Assembly (NCBI GenBank): GCA_007922305.1
Contig: ML677335.1
Span: forward strand, 37,206,642-37,270,641
Reading direction: 5' to 3'
Source: Dermatemys mawii
Taxonomy: Eukaryota; Chordata; Testudines; Dermatemydidae
Length of the DNA stretch: 64,000 bases
In this document: piece after piece, positions 1-10,604 of the stretch
Layout: each line of letters opens with the position of its first letter
How positions within the stretch are numbered: position 1 is the first letter of the stretch
Made by a program: the position numbers and the translations under genes
The notes under the pieces: model-generated
Database searches by the model: none
What the model saw: only the letters and a program-made list of their open reading frames with translations
What the model was told of the DNA's origin: nothing

Positions 1-719
1 TGAGACTGTAAAGTCTCTGAGACAAGGGCCATCATCTATAGCACCTAGTACAATGTAACTCTGAGAGGCCAGAGCCCCCACAATGCAAATGGAACACTGT
101 GTCCAGTCCTGGTCACCCCATCTGAAAAAGGATATAATGGAACTGGAAAAGGTTCAGAGAAGGGTAACAAAGATGATTAAGGATACAGAATGGCTTCCAT
201 AGGAGGAGAGACTGAGCTGTTCTGTTAAGAAAAGAGATGACAAAGAGGGTGACATGACAGAGGGCTGTAAAATCATGACTGGCATGGGAGAAGTGAATAG
301 AGAAGTGCTAGTTACCCTTTCAGACAATACAAAAACTGCAGGTTACCCAATTAAAGTAATATGCAAAAGGAAATACTTTTCCACACAATCCACAAGTAAC
401 CTGTGGAACTCATTGCATGGGATGTTGTGATGCCCAGAAGAACAAATGGGTTACAAAAAACCCTGCATAAGTTCGTGGAAGATAGGTCCATCACTCTATT
501 AGCCACGATGGACAGGGACACAAACTCATGCTCAGAGCAACTGTAAATCTATAACTACCAGCAGCTGGAAGTGGAAGACAAGGTGGATCACTCTACAATT
601 TCCCTGTTCAGTATACTCCCTCCCCACCTCCCCTGAAGCTCCAGAATGGGCTCTATCAGAGACAGGATACAGGGCAAGATGGACCATGGTCTGCGCCAGT
701 ATGGCAGCTCTTACATGAG
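1..719 (+). mobile_element. CR1 LINE 3'-end fragment (from about 75), preceded by an old repeat fragment
   Basis: From about 75 the text follows the familiar CR1 3' region: 'ggaactggaaaaggttcaga', 'cttccataggaggagagac', a 'tgtggaactcattgc' segment, and a tail ending 'cagtatggcagctctta'. It is truncated at the 5' side and carries only stop-riddled remnants. Bases 1-75 resemble a separate MIR/L2-like fragment ('agcacctagtacaatg'). Confidence 0.8.
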
Positions 720-941
720 CAAACAACAATAAACCATTCTTTACTCCCCATTTAGCCAGTCTAATCTTTGAGGCGGCGGGGACGGAAAGGGGGGGAAAAA
801 AATCAAAGCTAAAAGAGCAGGCCAGTAACTTTGAAGCTCTTAATTTATTATTTATATTATAACAGTGCTGAAACACCCCCAACCCGCCGCCCCCAGTCTG
901 AGATCAAGACCCCCTTTGAGCTAAGCATTGCACAGATACTT

Positions 942-1200
942 AGGGTATGTAATTTCCAGCTCAGACACTGCTAGCTTTGATCGAGCTAGCATGCTACAAA
1001 TCCCGAAGTGGCAGTGCTGGCAGCAGGATAGGCAAGCCGCCCTGAATACAATCCCACTGGGGACCCTAGGTTATGGCGTTAGGTGACTAGTCCTCCCTGC
1101 GGCCCGTCCTACCATGGCAGCACTTCTACTTTTATCATGCTAGCTCGGCCAGAGCTAACGCATGCACATCCACCTCCACTTCAAGTGTAGATGTACCCAT
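942..1200. mobile_element. MITE, 'gctagc' family copy 1
   Basis: Ends in inverted 'gggtatgt' / 'agatgtaccc' termini with subterminal CTAGC-rich repeats. It resembles the element at about 21,680-21,950. Diverged; exact ends uncertain. Confidence 0.55.
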
Positions 1201-1244
1201 AGCGACACACAGAGTCCTTGCCTGTCTAAATAGACAAGACAGGC

Positions 1245-1372
1245 CCTGAGTTTGTAGAGGGTTAAAATGATTTGCTCAAGGTCATGCAGCAGACCAGAGG
1301 CAGGATTACAACTCTGATCTCCTGACTCCTAATCCAGTGTCCCACTCCCATGACCACACTGCCTGCCCAGTC
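1245..1372 (-). repeat. MIR-like SINE fragment
   Basis: Contains 'gatttgctcaaggtcatgca' followed by 'aggattacaactctgatctc' and 'gactcctaatccagtg'. This is the conserved core-SINE/MIR text, here in reverse-complement orientation. Confidence 0.65.
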
Positions 1373-1754
1373 TCAATCCCAGCACTAACAATAACCCCCT
1401 CCTGTAATGTACCCACCAAGTTTGTTTTAGTGCAACATACTCTTACCTGCAACTAGGCCTAGTGGTGTTTGTTTCAGCAACTCTGTCAAAAAAAAGAAAG
1501 TTCTCCCCACCCCTCCATGCTCCCCATGTACATGTGTGATGATAACAATGCTCAGGAGAACACACTGAGTGACCAGAAGGGCAGCAGCATTGCAAACTGG
1601 CTCTTTGAAAGAAACTCTTCCCCCCACCCGCCATCGAAATAGTTACATCCAGAAGCTGCACTGTTTTTCGGCCATTCCTCTGCACAGCCCCGCAGCAGCT
1701 CTGGTGCTTGATCACAAGTGTAGGCGTACATGCAAAGATAAGGTTAACCTGGGG

Positions 1755-1920
1755 TTTTCAGCACTTTCGCCAGCTCTCCCACTGACTATCGTAGGTTACC
1801 TTATGCAGGTCATTTAACTTTTCCATGCATATTTCCCCTTCTGTAAACATGGCTCATAACCACCTATCAGGGTTGCTGTGAGGTATACATTTTGGCTGGA
1901 AGGTGCTATTCAAATGCAAA
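1755..1920 (+). repeat. MIR-like SINE fragment
   Basis: Contains 'caggtcatttaacttttcca' and 'ttctgtaaacatggctcata', then a 'gggttgctgtgagg' segment, typical of forward-orientation MIR. Diverged. Confidence 0.6.
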
Positions 1921-1924
1921 ATAT

Positions 1925-2865
1925 CTGTTCCCTGTCACATCAGACATAGGCCACTTCTGGAGGCAGGAGTACTGACTCTAAGGACCAGCTGTCTTACTCA
2001 ATCTGGCAAATCATCTGTTCCTGGAGGCTGCTAGTGGCATGAAATTAATAAATGTGCCTAAAGTGCATTAGTATAGGAAGTGCTGATTATGATTAATATC
2101 ACCAGCCATCCTTCTGTACATCTCAAAGGGGTGCTATGTTGAATTAACCCTTTTCTTATTCCAGCATCAGTGCTTCATTCATTGGAAATTATTTGCAAAG
2201 ATCCTGTTTAAAAGACACATAATTTTGGTGTCTTTGCCCAACATTTGCTGCTTTGCACAGTATTTAACACTTCTGTGTTTCCAAGAGCCTTCAACAATGC
2301 AAGTGACTTACTGCTACCCTTGCGTCCAGTCCTGCAGAAAACTGTCTCCCATACAGAAATAGTAGCCTCAAAGATAACTCTATTGTTATCCCCTGCAACT
2401 CAAATAGACACACACAATGCCTCAATGAGGTGTCAATTTATAAAGGAGCCAGGGCCATTTCACCTGCCCAACTGACTTGAACAGGGAGTCTGCAGGATCA
2501 CACAATCTTGACCTTGATACTCAGTTCAGTGAGATTTTAACAACATGACTAGCCATAGAGTTGTGGGCTAGCTATGTCTCTGCTTAGGACTTGGAGAATG
2601 GAACACTGATTCATTCAGCCTTTACTGCCTGTTAACAGATATGCTGAAGGCCATGTTTTTCCATGTGGATGGAAGTTTCCAGCCTGCACAGATCCGCTCA
2701 TCAGATTTGGTTCTATGGCAGCATATTAAGAAGAAGAAGGAGAAGGAGGAAGGTAAGATAATGCAGACACAGAAATAACCTCTTTATTATCTTGTATGCA
2801 GCTGATTTGTGTTCCATCTGATATATGATCCAAATAAAAAAAACCCAGTAAATTACTGTGACTTA
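1925..2865. other. No recognisable feature
   Basis: Unique-looking AT-rich intergenic sequence downstream of BMS1. Short open frames here show no family I recognise and no splice-supported exon. Confidence 0.5.
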
Positions 2866-2867
2866 AA

Positions 2868-3017
2868 ATAAGATGAGGAAGACTTTGTAGCACCTTAGAG
2901 GCTAACCAGTTTATTTCAGCATAAGCTTTCATGGGCTATAGCCCACTAGCCCATGAAAGCTTATGCTGAAATAAAGTGGTTAGTCTCTAAGGTGCTACAA
3001 AGTCTTCCTTGTCTTAT
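2868..3017. repeat. Long inverted repeat, 69-bp arms, 12-bp loop
   Basis: The left arm 2868-2936 and right arm 2949-3017 are near-perfect reverse complements with a few mismatches. The centre is 'catgggc ... gcccatg'. The right arm continues into 'cagatacagactaacacggc' (3021-3040), the 3' end of a common turtle interspersed repeat. The structure is therefore two copies of that repeat head to head, or an insertion that duplicated in inverted orientation. Confidence 0.9.
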
Positions 3018-3059
3018 TTACAGATACAGACTAACACGGCTGCTAATCTTAAACCTGTG

Positions 3060-4280
3060 ACTTGAAAGTAGCTGAAAGAAGAGTACGAGTGACTGCCACA
3101 GTTTATGGTTATGAACATGATATTTGATATTTTAAGAATCTCTTATTTAAAATATTTGACAGTCTGGAATTGTTACAGCCGAGCTAACTGACCAGACTAA
3201 AATGAGAGCTGTGGGGGGCAGCGGACAGAACATTTGCAGAACAGCAGCAGCATGTAGGTTCCCAGAACACTACCAGCTCCAAACTTGAAGCCCAAATTGT
3301 TCCAGGTGAGTGGAAGGATCCAGCCTGCACTGACCAGCTTATAAGACTAGGACTTTTGGTAGCATCTTAAGGGGATGGAGGCAGGTAGAGAATATAGACA
3401 CAAACATATAAAGAAATAATCAGTTACCTTTTTACAAATTAGTTAAACTGAAGACACATTTCCCTAATTAGCCCTTATGCTTCCTCATCATGATGAATTA
3501 GGTTTAAAATCCATCCTAGCTCACCATTTGAGAAGATTAAATGGTATATTTTAGATTTTCAGCAGTAAAAGGTTGGATGACTATCTTACTCCTTCGCAAA
3601 GACTTCTGGGCCTAATGGGCATCAGTCAATCCAGAGACAAATATCCCCTTCTAGCTGAGACCATAACCCTAGAGTATTGATCAAATGTCCACATCCCTTG
3701 CATATAATAGAATTTCTCAGTGAACTAATTGTTTTCTCTCCTTTCATCTCTGTAAATGAGGTCAACGGCAAGGGCAAAGAAGAGAGAATTAGCTCTAAGT
3801 GTTCTTGGCATCAAAGCTGGCTTGCGAAGGGAGAGAGTGAGTTTTCAGATTTCAGAGAGTATCAGATATGGTTTATAAAGTACAGTGAAGCTTTCAAAAA
3901 ACTCTAAATCTGGAGCTGCCTCAGATTAATGGGGTTTGCTTTAACTACTTGAGGATTTATGCTTTCTAAATCTCCTTTTATGAACCTTGGCTGTACATGG
4001 GCAAGACAACAGCACTAATTCAAGCCATACCTACAATGATACCTGCCTTTCATCTATAAGTCTCAAAGCACTTTACAAATGTTTATAAAACCTCACAAGC
4101 CACATATAACAGGCAAGTATTAGGGCTCATAGCTATTCCTGGGCTCTTAATTCTAACCAGTTGTTTCTTGCCTATGTAGATAGAATCGAACTGTATTTTC
4201 CCTGTGGGCTTAAGCTTATCCCTAAACCAGGTTCAAACAAGGCCAACCTGTTATAATATTGTTCCACCTCTGCCACGCCA
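3060..4280. other. No gene; one old SINE-like fragment
   Basis: Intergenic. About 4,045-4,115 ('tcaaagcactttacaaatgt') is MIR/L2-like. Nothing else recognised. Confidence 0.45.
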
Positions 4281-4281
4281 C

Positions 4282-4325
4282 ACCCCCCCCCCGGGGCCCG
4301 GCCCCGCCGCCCGGCCGGCCCCCGC

Positions 4326-4358
<33 letters not shown>
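4282..4358. repeat. Compound GC-rich run plus (CA)n microsatellite
   Basis: A block of C/G-only sequence (CCCCGGGGCCCGGCCCC and similar) passes directly into about 14 CA units ending at 4358. Likely polymorphic; prone to assembly error. Confidence 0.95.
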
Positions 4359-4360
<2 letters not shown>

Positions 4361-4822
4361 GATTAAACTGTGCCAGTAGGATTCAAAACCAAGTAAAGGG
4401 AGGCACCCAGAGATGGGCAAGTACAAGAACACAGTACAGCTCCTCAAAAAATTCCTTCCCTAAAATGGTGATTGTTCTCCTAGGTCTGAACTTTCAGCTT
4501 TTTTATTTTCACCTAGCGCTTATTGTACAAAGTCGAATCCTAGTCCAACAAGGTTTTCAGTCACTGTGAGTGAACTAGAATTCAACAGCAACCTAATTGC
4601 CCCATATATTCACCTATAGTCCGAGCTCAGGCCAGCTGACAGCACACCAATATGATGGTTACATGTCCTTGATGAGTAAAATAATCCCTGCGTATTTGGA
4701 CCCCAGCTTTCAAGATTTTTACATGTACAATAGTCCCACTGAAGACAATGGGATTGCATACACTCAAAGTTAAACACGTACCTGCATCTTTGCAGAATTG
4801 GGCATTACTTTGTTTTAGGTCT

Positions 4823-5536
4823 TGTGACAAAGCTCTGGCCTTGTTCCTGTGGGTCCTGCGCTTCCAGGGGGTTTGTGCTAGCCTCAGTGGCTCACTGTGA
4901 TCCTTCATGGAGCCCCTCTCTCTCCAGGCCAGGGTTACAGTCTACTGAGCCCTTCTCGTCATAAGCCAGCAAAATGGTTGGTGAGAGAACTCTCTCAGTC
5001 TTCGTTGTCCCTCTGGGCTTATTTCAAGACAGTATAGCCTCCTGTTCTGCTAGGGGCCTGCCTTCCCGTTCCAGGAGGTGTATCACTAGTAGCAGGTTGG
5101 GGGAAACTTGGGCCCGCCCTCTACTCCGGGTTCTAGCTCAGGGACCCTAATGGTAGCAGCTGTTGGCAGCCAACCTTTCACTTACAGAGTTGCTACTTTT
5201 CCCTGGGCCACTTCCCCACAGCTCTCCCACTTCTGCCTTACCTCATGGTCACAGCAAAGCTTCCTCTCCTCCAGCTCCTTTCTCCTTGGCTCCCCTCACC
5301 TGACTAACTGGGAGGTTTTTAACAAGTTTCAGGCAGCCCCTGATTGGCATCAGGTGTCCCAATCGGGCTAACTGTTTCTACTCCTTTCTAGAAGGTTCTT
5401 AATTGGCCCCAGGTGCCTTGATTGGCCTGGAGTAGCCTTTGTTTGGTTATCCAGGGAACAGGGACCTGCACATCCTGAGGCTGATATACCTGCCTTCCAG
5501 CACTCTCCTATACCCTTCTGGTCTGACTCCATCACA
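4823..5536 (-). mobile_element. Solo LTR, 714 bp, with 4-bp target duplication GTCT
   Basis: Starts TGTGAC and ends CACA on the plus strand, giving TG...CA ends. It is flanked by GTCT at 4819-4822 and 5537-5540. Interior text matches a turtle LTR family as I remember it, in minus orientation (beginning TGTGATGGAGT). No internal retroviral coding sequence adjoins it, so it looks like a recombined solo LTR. Class (ERV or Gypsy) is not decided. Confidence 0.7.
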
Positions 5537-5540
5537 GTCT

Positions 5541-6332
5541 TCATAGGCAATTTTTCTTTCTGGTTTATAATGGTAAGTAGGTTAGAATTTTGGGATGTTA
5601 GATGGCTCATCATCATCAATATCTGACCTACAAACTGAATACCACAGAAAAAACTGAACATCTGGTCATCTCTAATCTGTTCAAATTTTTGTAACATCAT
5701 ATTTGATTATTAAATGTATCCCTGTTGTCCTCCTTATCTTCCTGTACTAGTTATTTAATTTTTAAAACATTTCTTCTATTTCTGTAGCATTAGCATGCCT
5801 TAGAGTTGTTTCTATTCCCAACAAGGAGATGTCTAATATTCTCATATCCCAGAGAGGCAGCGCAAACAGATGATTTTCTGTAATTGCATTTATTTAGTTC
5901 CTTCCCGCACTTTCTTTTCTTACTTGAGAAAGAGAATGAGTACTTTGTACTGACAACTACACTCTGCCCAAACTTGATCATTCCTCCTTCTGCCTTTTCT
6001 TCCTTCACCTGCCCCTTTCTCTTTCAGCTGTACCTTCTCTACATCAGGAGCAGTATTTGATAGAACAGTAGCCAAAAGCAAACCTGACCTAGGCAGCTCC
6101 TTTATAAAATTAGCCCCTCCCAAAGGAAGGAGGTAGGATAACTTCAATTAGAGCACAGAGCTGAACTATGGCATAACAGCACACAGTGCTGAGTAATTTT
6201 TAAAGTGGCAGCAGCTGTTTATCATTAACTAGCACAAGCTTTCTTCCCTCTCCCTCCCTCCAATTGGTCTCTGCTGCTCTGTCCCAACTTTATGTAATAA
6301 AACCCCCACAATAATTGGTCAGAAAGTTTATA
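5541..6332. other. No recognisable feature
   Basis: Intergenic sequence between the solo LTR and a hAT element; no exon, RNA or repeat recognised. Confidence 0.45.
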
Positions 6333-6340
6333 GTCTAGAG

Positions 6341-7101
6341 CAGGGATGGGAAAAATGTTTGGCCCAAGGGCCACATTTAGGTATGGACAGTGTATGGGGG
6401 TGCCATGAGCGCTCATGAAACTGGGGTTTGGGATGTGGAAGGGGGTGAGGGCACCAGCTGGGGGTGCAGGCTCTAAGGTGGAGCCATAAATGAGGACTTC
6501 AGGGTGTGGGAAGGGTCTCCGAGCTGGGGTAGGGGTGTGAGTGTGGGCTCCAGCTGGGGGTGCGGGCTCTGGGGTGGGGATAAGGGATTGGGGATGCAGG
6601 AGGGTGCTCCAGGATGGGATCAAGGGGTTTGGAGGGCAGGAGGGGGATCAGGGCTGGGGCAGAGGGTGGGAGGGCACGGAAGGGGGTCAGGGGTGCAGAC
6701 TCTGAGCTGCACTTACTTCAAGCAGCTCCCGGAATTAATGGCATGTCCCCCATGTCTCCTACATGGAGGCATGGCTAGGTGGCTCTGCGTGCTGCCCTGT
6801 CTGCAGATGCCACCCCTGCAGGTCCCATTGCCCAGGGTTCCCATCTGATGGGGGCAGTGCTTAGGGCAGGGGCAGCATGCAGAGCCCCCTGCCTGCCCCT
6901 AAACATAGGATGTGCTGCGGCTTCCAGGAGATACACAGAGCCATGGTACATGTGGAGCAGGGCAAACCCCCAACCCCGCTCCCTAGCTGGAGCACCAGAG
7001 CAGGCCAAACCCTGGACCCTGCTCCCTGGCGGGAGTTTGAGGGCCAGATGAAAAGACCTGAAGGGCCAGATACAGCCCCTGGGCCAGATTTGCACACCCT
7101 A
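6341..7101 (+). mobile_element. Non-autonomous hAT element with 8-bp TSD GTCTAGAG
   Basis: Flanked by identical GTCTAGAG at 6333-6340 and 7102-7109. Ends are CAGGGATGGGAAAAATG and a degenerate ...TGCACACCCTA. The interior is G-rich, built of diverged 'gggctccagctgggggtg'-type tandem units, then a GC-rich core. No transposase is encoded; open frames inside are composition artefacts. It is the same family as 51593-52226 and 60532-61356. Confidence 0.88.
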
Positions 7102-7174
7102 GTCTAGAGCAAAACACAGTCATCTCATACTGGGGGCTATCAAGTATCCATTAAATTGGGACAATTTTTGATCT

Positions 7175-7252
7175 TCGTTTAGTTACACAGGATTCTAACT
7201 GGTGACCTGTTAGTAATACACTGAGCCACCCAGTCCCCGTAAGTGCTAAGGA
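7175..7252 (-). repeat. tRNA-like SINE head fragment
   Basis: On the minus strand, 'ggtggctcagtg' (A-box-like) and 'ggtcaccagttagaatcc' (B-box-like) have tRNA spacing. It lacks a proper acceptor stem, so it is read as a SINE remnant and not a tRNA gene. Confidence 0.45.
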
Positions 7253-7254
7253 TG

Positions 7255-8790
7255 CCCCTTCCAGAATGAGACTTGCTTTCTGGGATCTTCATAATATCAA
7301 GTTCTCACTTTCTGGAGCTTACACAGGTAAAGTCAACCACACATTGCTCTCAGTCTCTGGCGCACCCTGTTCTTCAAGGGACAGCTGCCATTCACCAAAT
7401 ACAAATAATAAAAATGCATCAGGAAGTCTCATTTTAGAACAATATCCAAATTCACTTTGAAAGCTATTCTGGGATCCTTGCACTAATATATTTACACAGA
7501 TGCATTTTTTTTTCCACCCCCACTCCCACCGTTCACTGACAGGGAACAACCTGACAGTCTTCAGATCCATAATACAGACCTTGTTATGCCAATTTAACTC
7601 CATTACACCTGAAGCCCTCTTGGGGCCTTGTCTTCCCTGGGAAAAGCATGCATTCTTAATGCACATTAACCTGAGATAAAATCCTCACAAAAACAGGAAG
7701 TTCTGCATTGCCAACTTTAGAAAGTCTTTTATTCCACCTGCTAATTTGTGGACAGACTACAAACAACCTTCTTGCTTGTGACTGACCTACAGAATAGGAA
7801 TAAATCACAAAGTATTCCATGAATAATTTTAATTAAATTATGATGAAATGGCAAATGATGATGAAGTGTCAATTGTTCACAACTGATGCACAACAAAACA
7901 ACAAAGAGAGAGATTTATCAAATAAATTATATAATGCAGATTAATCAACCAGCTCTTGTCTTTTCCATCTCTACTATCTACTAGGCACATGTCTGCCAAA
8001 AAGCTTAGCAACTTCTTGCACAACTGAATGTGCAAGGAATTTGGAACAATCTCTGTTAACAGAGCATGGCTCTGGTTTCCACCAGCGGTTAGACCATGCA
8101 CAGAGGTTTGTGAGTCCACTCCTTCCATGGGAGCTAATGGACCTGCTTGTTTAGCAGTAGAAACCCCTGCTTTTAAATCCAGCGGTCCCGGACACACAAA
8201 ACTAGGGTCACTGATACATGAATATGTTGCCATATCAATTTACTGTACAAAAGTCTTCCAGTCAGGAGATAAGGAAAAGCCAAAATAACAGGGTGTAGCC
8301 CAATGTAGTAAGAGGCAAGACAACACCAAGGCCAAAGCACCGTGAATGCTATCTTGGAGAAGGATTTAGGCTTGTGCCAAAAGTGTGGGTATATTTTTAT
8401 CTGACTTTTCTAGCCATTTACACACTGAACCACTATTTCTTCTGCTCTGTAATTTAACAGACACTTTTTTGCATCATTGTGTAGCAAGGAGGTACTCCTG
8501 TGTGCAGGGTTAATTTCAAGCTATTGTTTCATTTTAGGCCACTAAATAACACATTCCTCTTCTATGCATTTCAATTTCTCCCACCAATGTATTTCTTATA
8601 ATTGGAATGAGGTGCTCTATTAAGCTTCCTAATAGATTCTGTTTTCAAAACCCAATAATTTAGGGCACAATACATTAAAACAGACAACATATTAAGCCTG
8701 GTGTTTGTGAATATAATGCTCCATTAACAGTGACCTTTAAAACTACAGCAAGGATGGTGTTTAAGCTTGGTTTCAGCGAAAGCAATATAT
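7255..8790. other. No recognisable feature
   Basis: AT-rich intergenic sequence; no coding or repeat family recognised. Confidence 0.4.
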
Positions 8791-8794
8791 AAGG

Positions 8795-10390
8795 ACATGG
8801 ATACACTTGCGAGTTAGAGTGCATTAAAGCAGCGCCGGGCACCCCTCACAACGCATCCACACTGGCAAGGCACGCCTGGACTCTGTGGCTGGAGCTCTCC
8901 CGATAATCCACTTCAACAAGAGGCATTAATACTTGCTATGCCCCGGTGGAGCGCCGCAGTGCCAGTGTGGATGCCCTGATCTGTTAATGCGCTCTGATTG
9001 GCCTCCAGAAGTGTCCCACAATGCCTGTTCTAGCCATTCTGGTCATCACTTTGAAATCTACAGCCCTGCCTGCAGGTGACCAACTGTCAGACCCGCCCTT
9101 TAAATTCTCTGGGAATTTTGAAAATCCCCTCCCTGTTTGCTCAGCAAGGTATGGAGTACTCTCAGTGAATTTTTCCAAGTGACCATGCTTCCACACGACT
9201 GGCAATCCCCAGTTTGGAGCAATGGCGAGGTGCTGAACCTTATCAGTGTTTTGGGGGAGGAAGCTGTCCAGTCCCAGCTGCACTCCAGCCATAGAAATTA
9301 CGATACCTATGGGCCATGACAGAAAGGGGCCATGACCAGGATGTACTGCAGTGCAGAGTTAAAGTGAAGGAGCTGCGGAATGCCTAGCACAAAGCCCACA
9401 AGGCAAACGAACACGCAGGTCAAAGAGGCAGCAAGGGAAAGTTCTACAAAGAGCTAGACACAATACTTGGGGGCAACCCCACCTCCACAGCGACGACCAC
9501 AATGGACACTTCGGAGCCCAACACAACGAGGCAGGCAGAGGAGGAGGAAAGCGGGAGCGAGGGTGCTGAGGAGGAGGGGGACAGCCTGGCATCTCTAGAT
9601 GCATGCAACCAGGAGGAAGGTAGAATACAACAGTAGCCAGTCGCAGCGGCTGGTGCTTGGGGAAGGACAAACACCAGAGGAGGTGTTTGGTAAGCAGCTT
9701 TTATTTTAGGAAGGAAGTTGTTTGGTGCAGGCTCTTGGGGCAAGGAGGGTTAGGGCGTTGATGTGCTCTCTCACATCACAGTAATTGGCGTCAGTGATCT
9801 CTTCAAAGGTCTCATGCAGAAGCTGGGCAATGCGCTTGCGCAAGGTCCTTGGCAGAGCTACTGTGGTCCTTGTCTCACTCAAGGTAACATGTCCGTACCA
9901 TTGTGCTGTGAGGGGATGGGAAACCATTGCTGCGCACAGGTAAGCTATGTATGCGCCAGGGCAGAAGCCGCGTTGTAGTAGAAGATCATCCCTTGCTTCC
10001 CCAATCACTCTCAGCAGCAAGATATCTTCCAGGACGAACTCCTGTGGAAAATGTGGAGACAGTGTTCAGTATAGGGCTCCCCTGCAGCTCTTAGCTCTCC
10101 CCAAGGCACAGAAACCCAGAGGACAGTATGGCCATGAAACAATCAGTCCCTTTGCCCCTGTGTTTACTCACCATTTTGGGGCTCCTGTGGCTTATGTGCA
10201 CTTGCTTTGGGACGGACAAATTCTGCTACTATGTAGACTGTACTTTGTCTTTAAGTATGGGTGAAATGTTGCTCTGTCTGGTGTGAACGACACTGCCTCC
10301 GTTAAGTGTTGCATTTTGGCTTTACAGATGCAACCTTGAGATCTCAGCTATCCTTATCACTGGCCAAAAGATTCCAAAGAATTAGGAGTG
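8795..10390 (+). mobile_element. Turtle Myb/SANT-bearing DNA element (decayed)
   Basis: Begins with the 'gagttagagtgcattaaagc' / 'ccacactggcaaggca' type terminus and contains a broken coding region (next entry). It continues through an intron-like segment to 'acagatgcaaccttgagatctcagc' around 10,330. The same layout recurs as a high-copy gene-like element in turtle genomes as I remember them. No superfamily is assigned with certainty (PIF/Harbinger elements carry a Myb/SANT partner protein). Confidence 0.6.
9137..9640 (+). pseudogene. Myb/SANT-like DNA-binding domain pseudogene
   Basis: The frame from 9185 reads SPVWSNGEVLNLISVLGEE and NYDTYGP, the first two helices of a Myb/SANT-like (MADF-related) domain with its spaced Trp. 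A stop follows at the point where about six codons are missing. The downstream text in another frame gives RVKVKELRNA and FYKELDTILGG, the third helix and linker. A coding-like acidic stretch (TMDTSEPNTTRQAEEEES type) follows. Deletion plus stops show it is dead. Neighbours are the element's own termini, not host exons. Confidence 0.65.
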
Positions 10391-10394
10391 CTCG

Positions 10395-10600
10395 TGTAGC
10401 CGCTCTGTGCTGACAGGAGAGTGTTCGACCATTGACATAACAAAACCACCTCCACAAGCAGCAGAAACTGTGCTGGTGACAGTTCTTCCAGCGACATAGC
10501 ACTGTGCACAGTACCACTTATGCCAGCAAAATCTACATCGTTCAGGGGGCATGTTTCTTTCACACTCCTACACGAACAAGGTCAACCATGCTTTAATTGC
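10395..10600. mobile_element. MITE remnant, 'gtgtgaaaaa/tctacac' superfamily
   Basis: Contains 'gctgacaggagagtgttcga', 'acaaaaccacctccacaagc' and 'tgccagcaaaatctacatcg', recurrent subterminal text of the turtle 'tctacactggca' MITEs. It is immediately downstream of the Myb/SANT element; only part is present. Confidence 0.5.
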
Positions 10601-10604
10601 ATCA

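Noticed and set aside
6225..7107. Cluster of GC-rich open frames
   Set aside because: All fall within or overlap the hAT element with the GTCTAGAG duplication.
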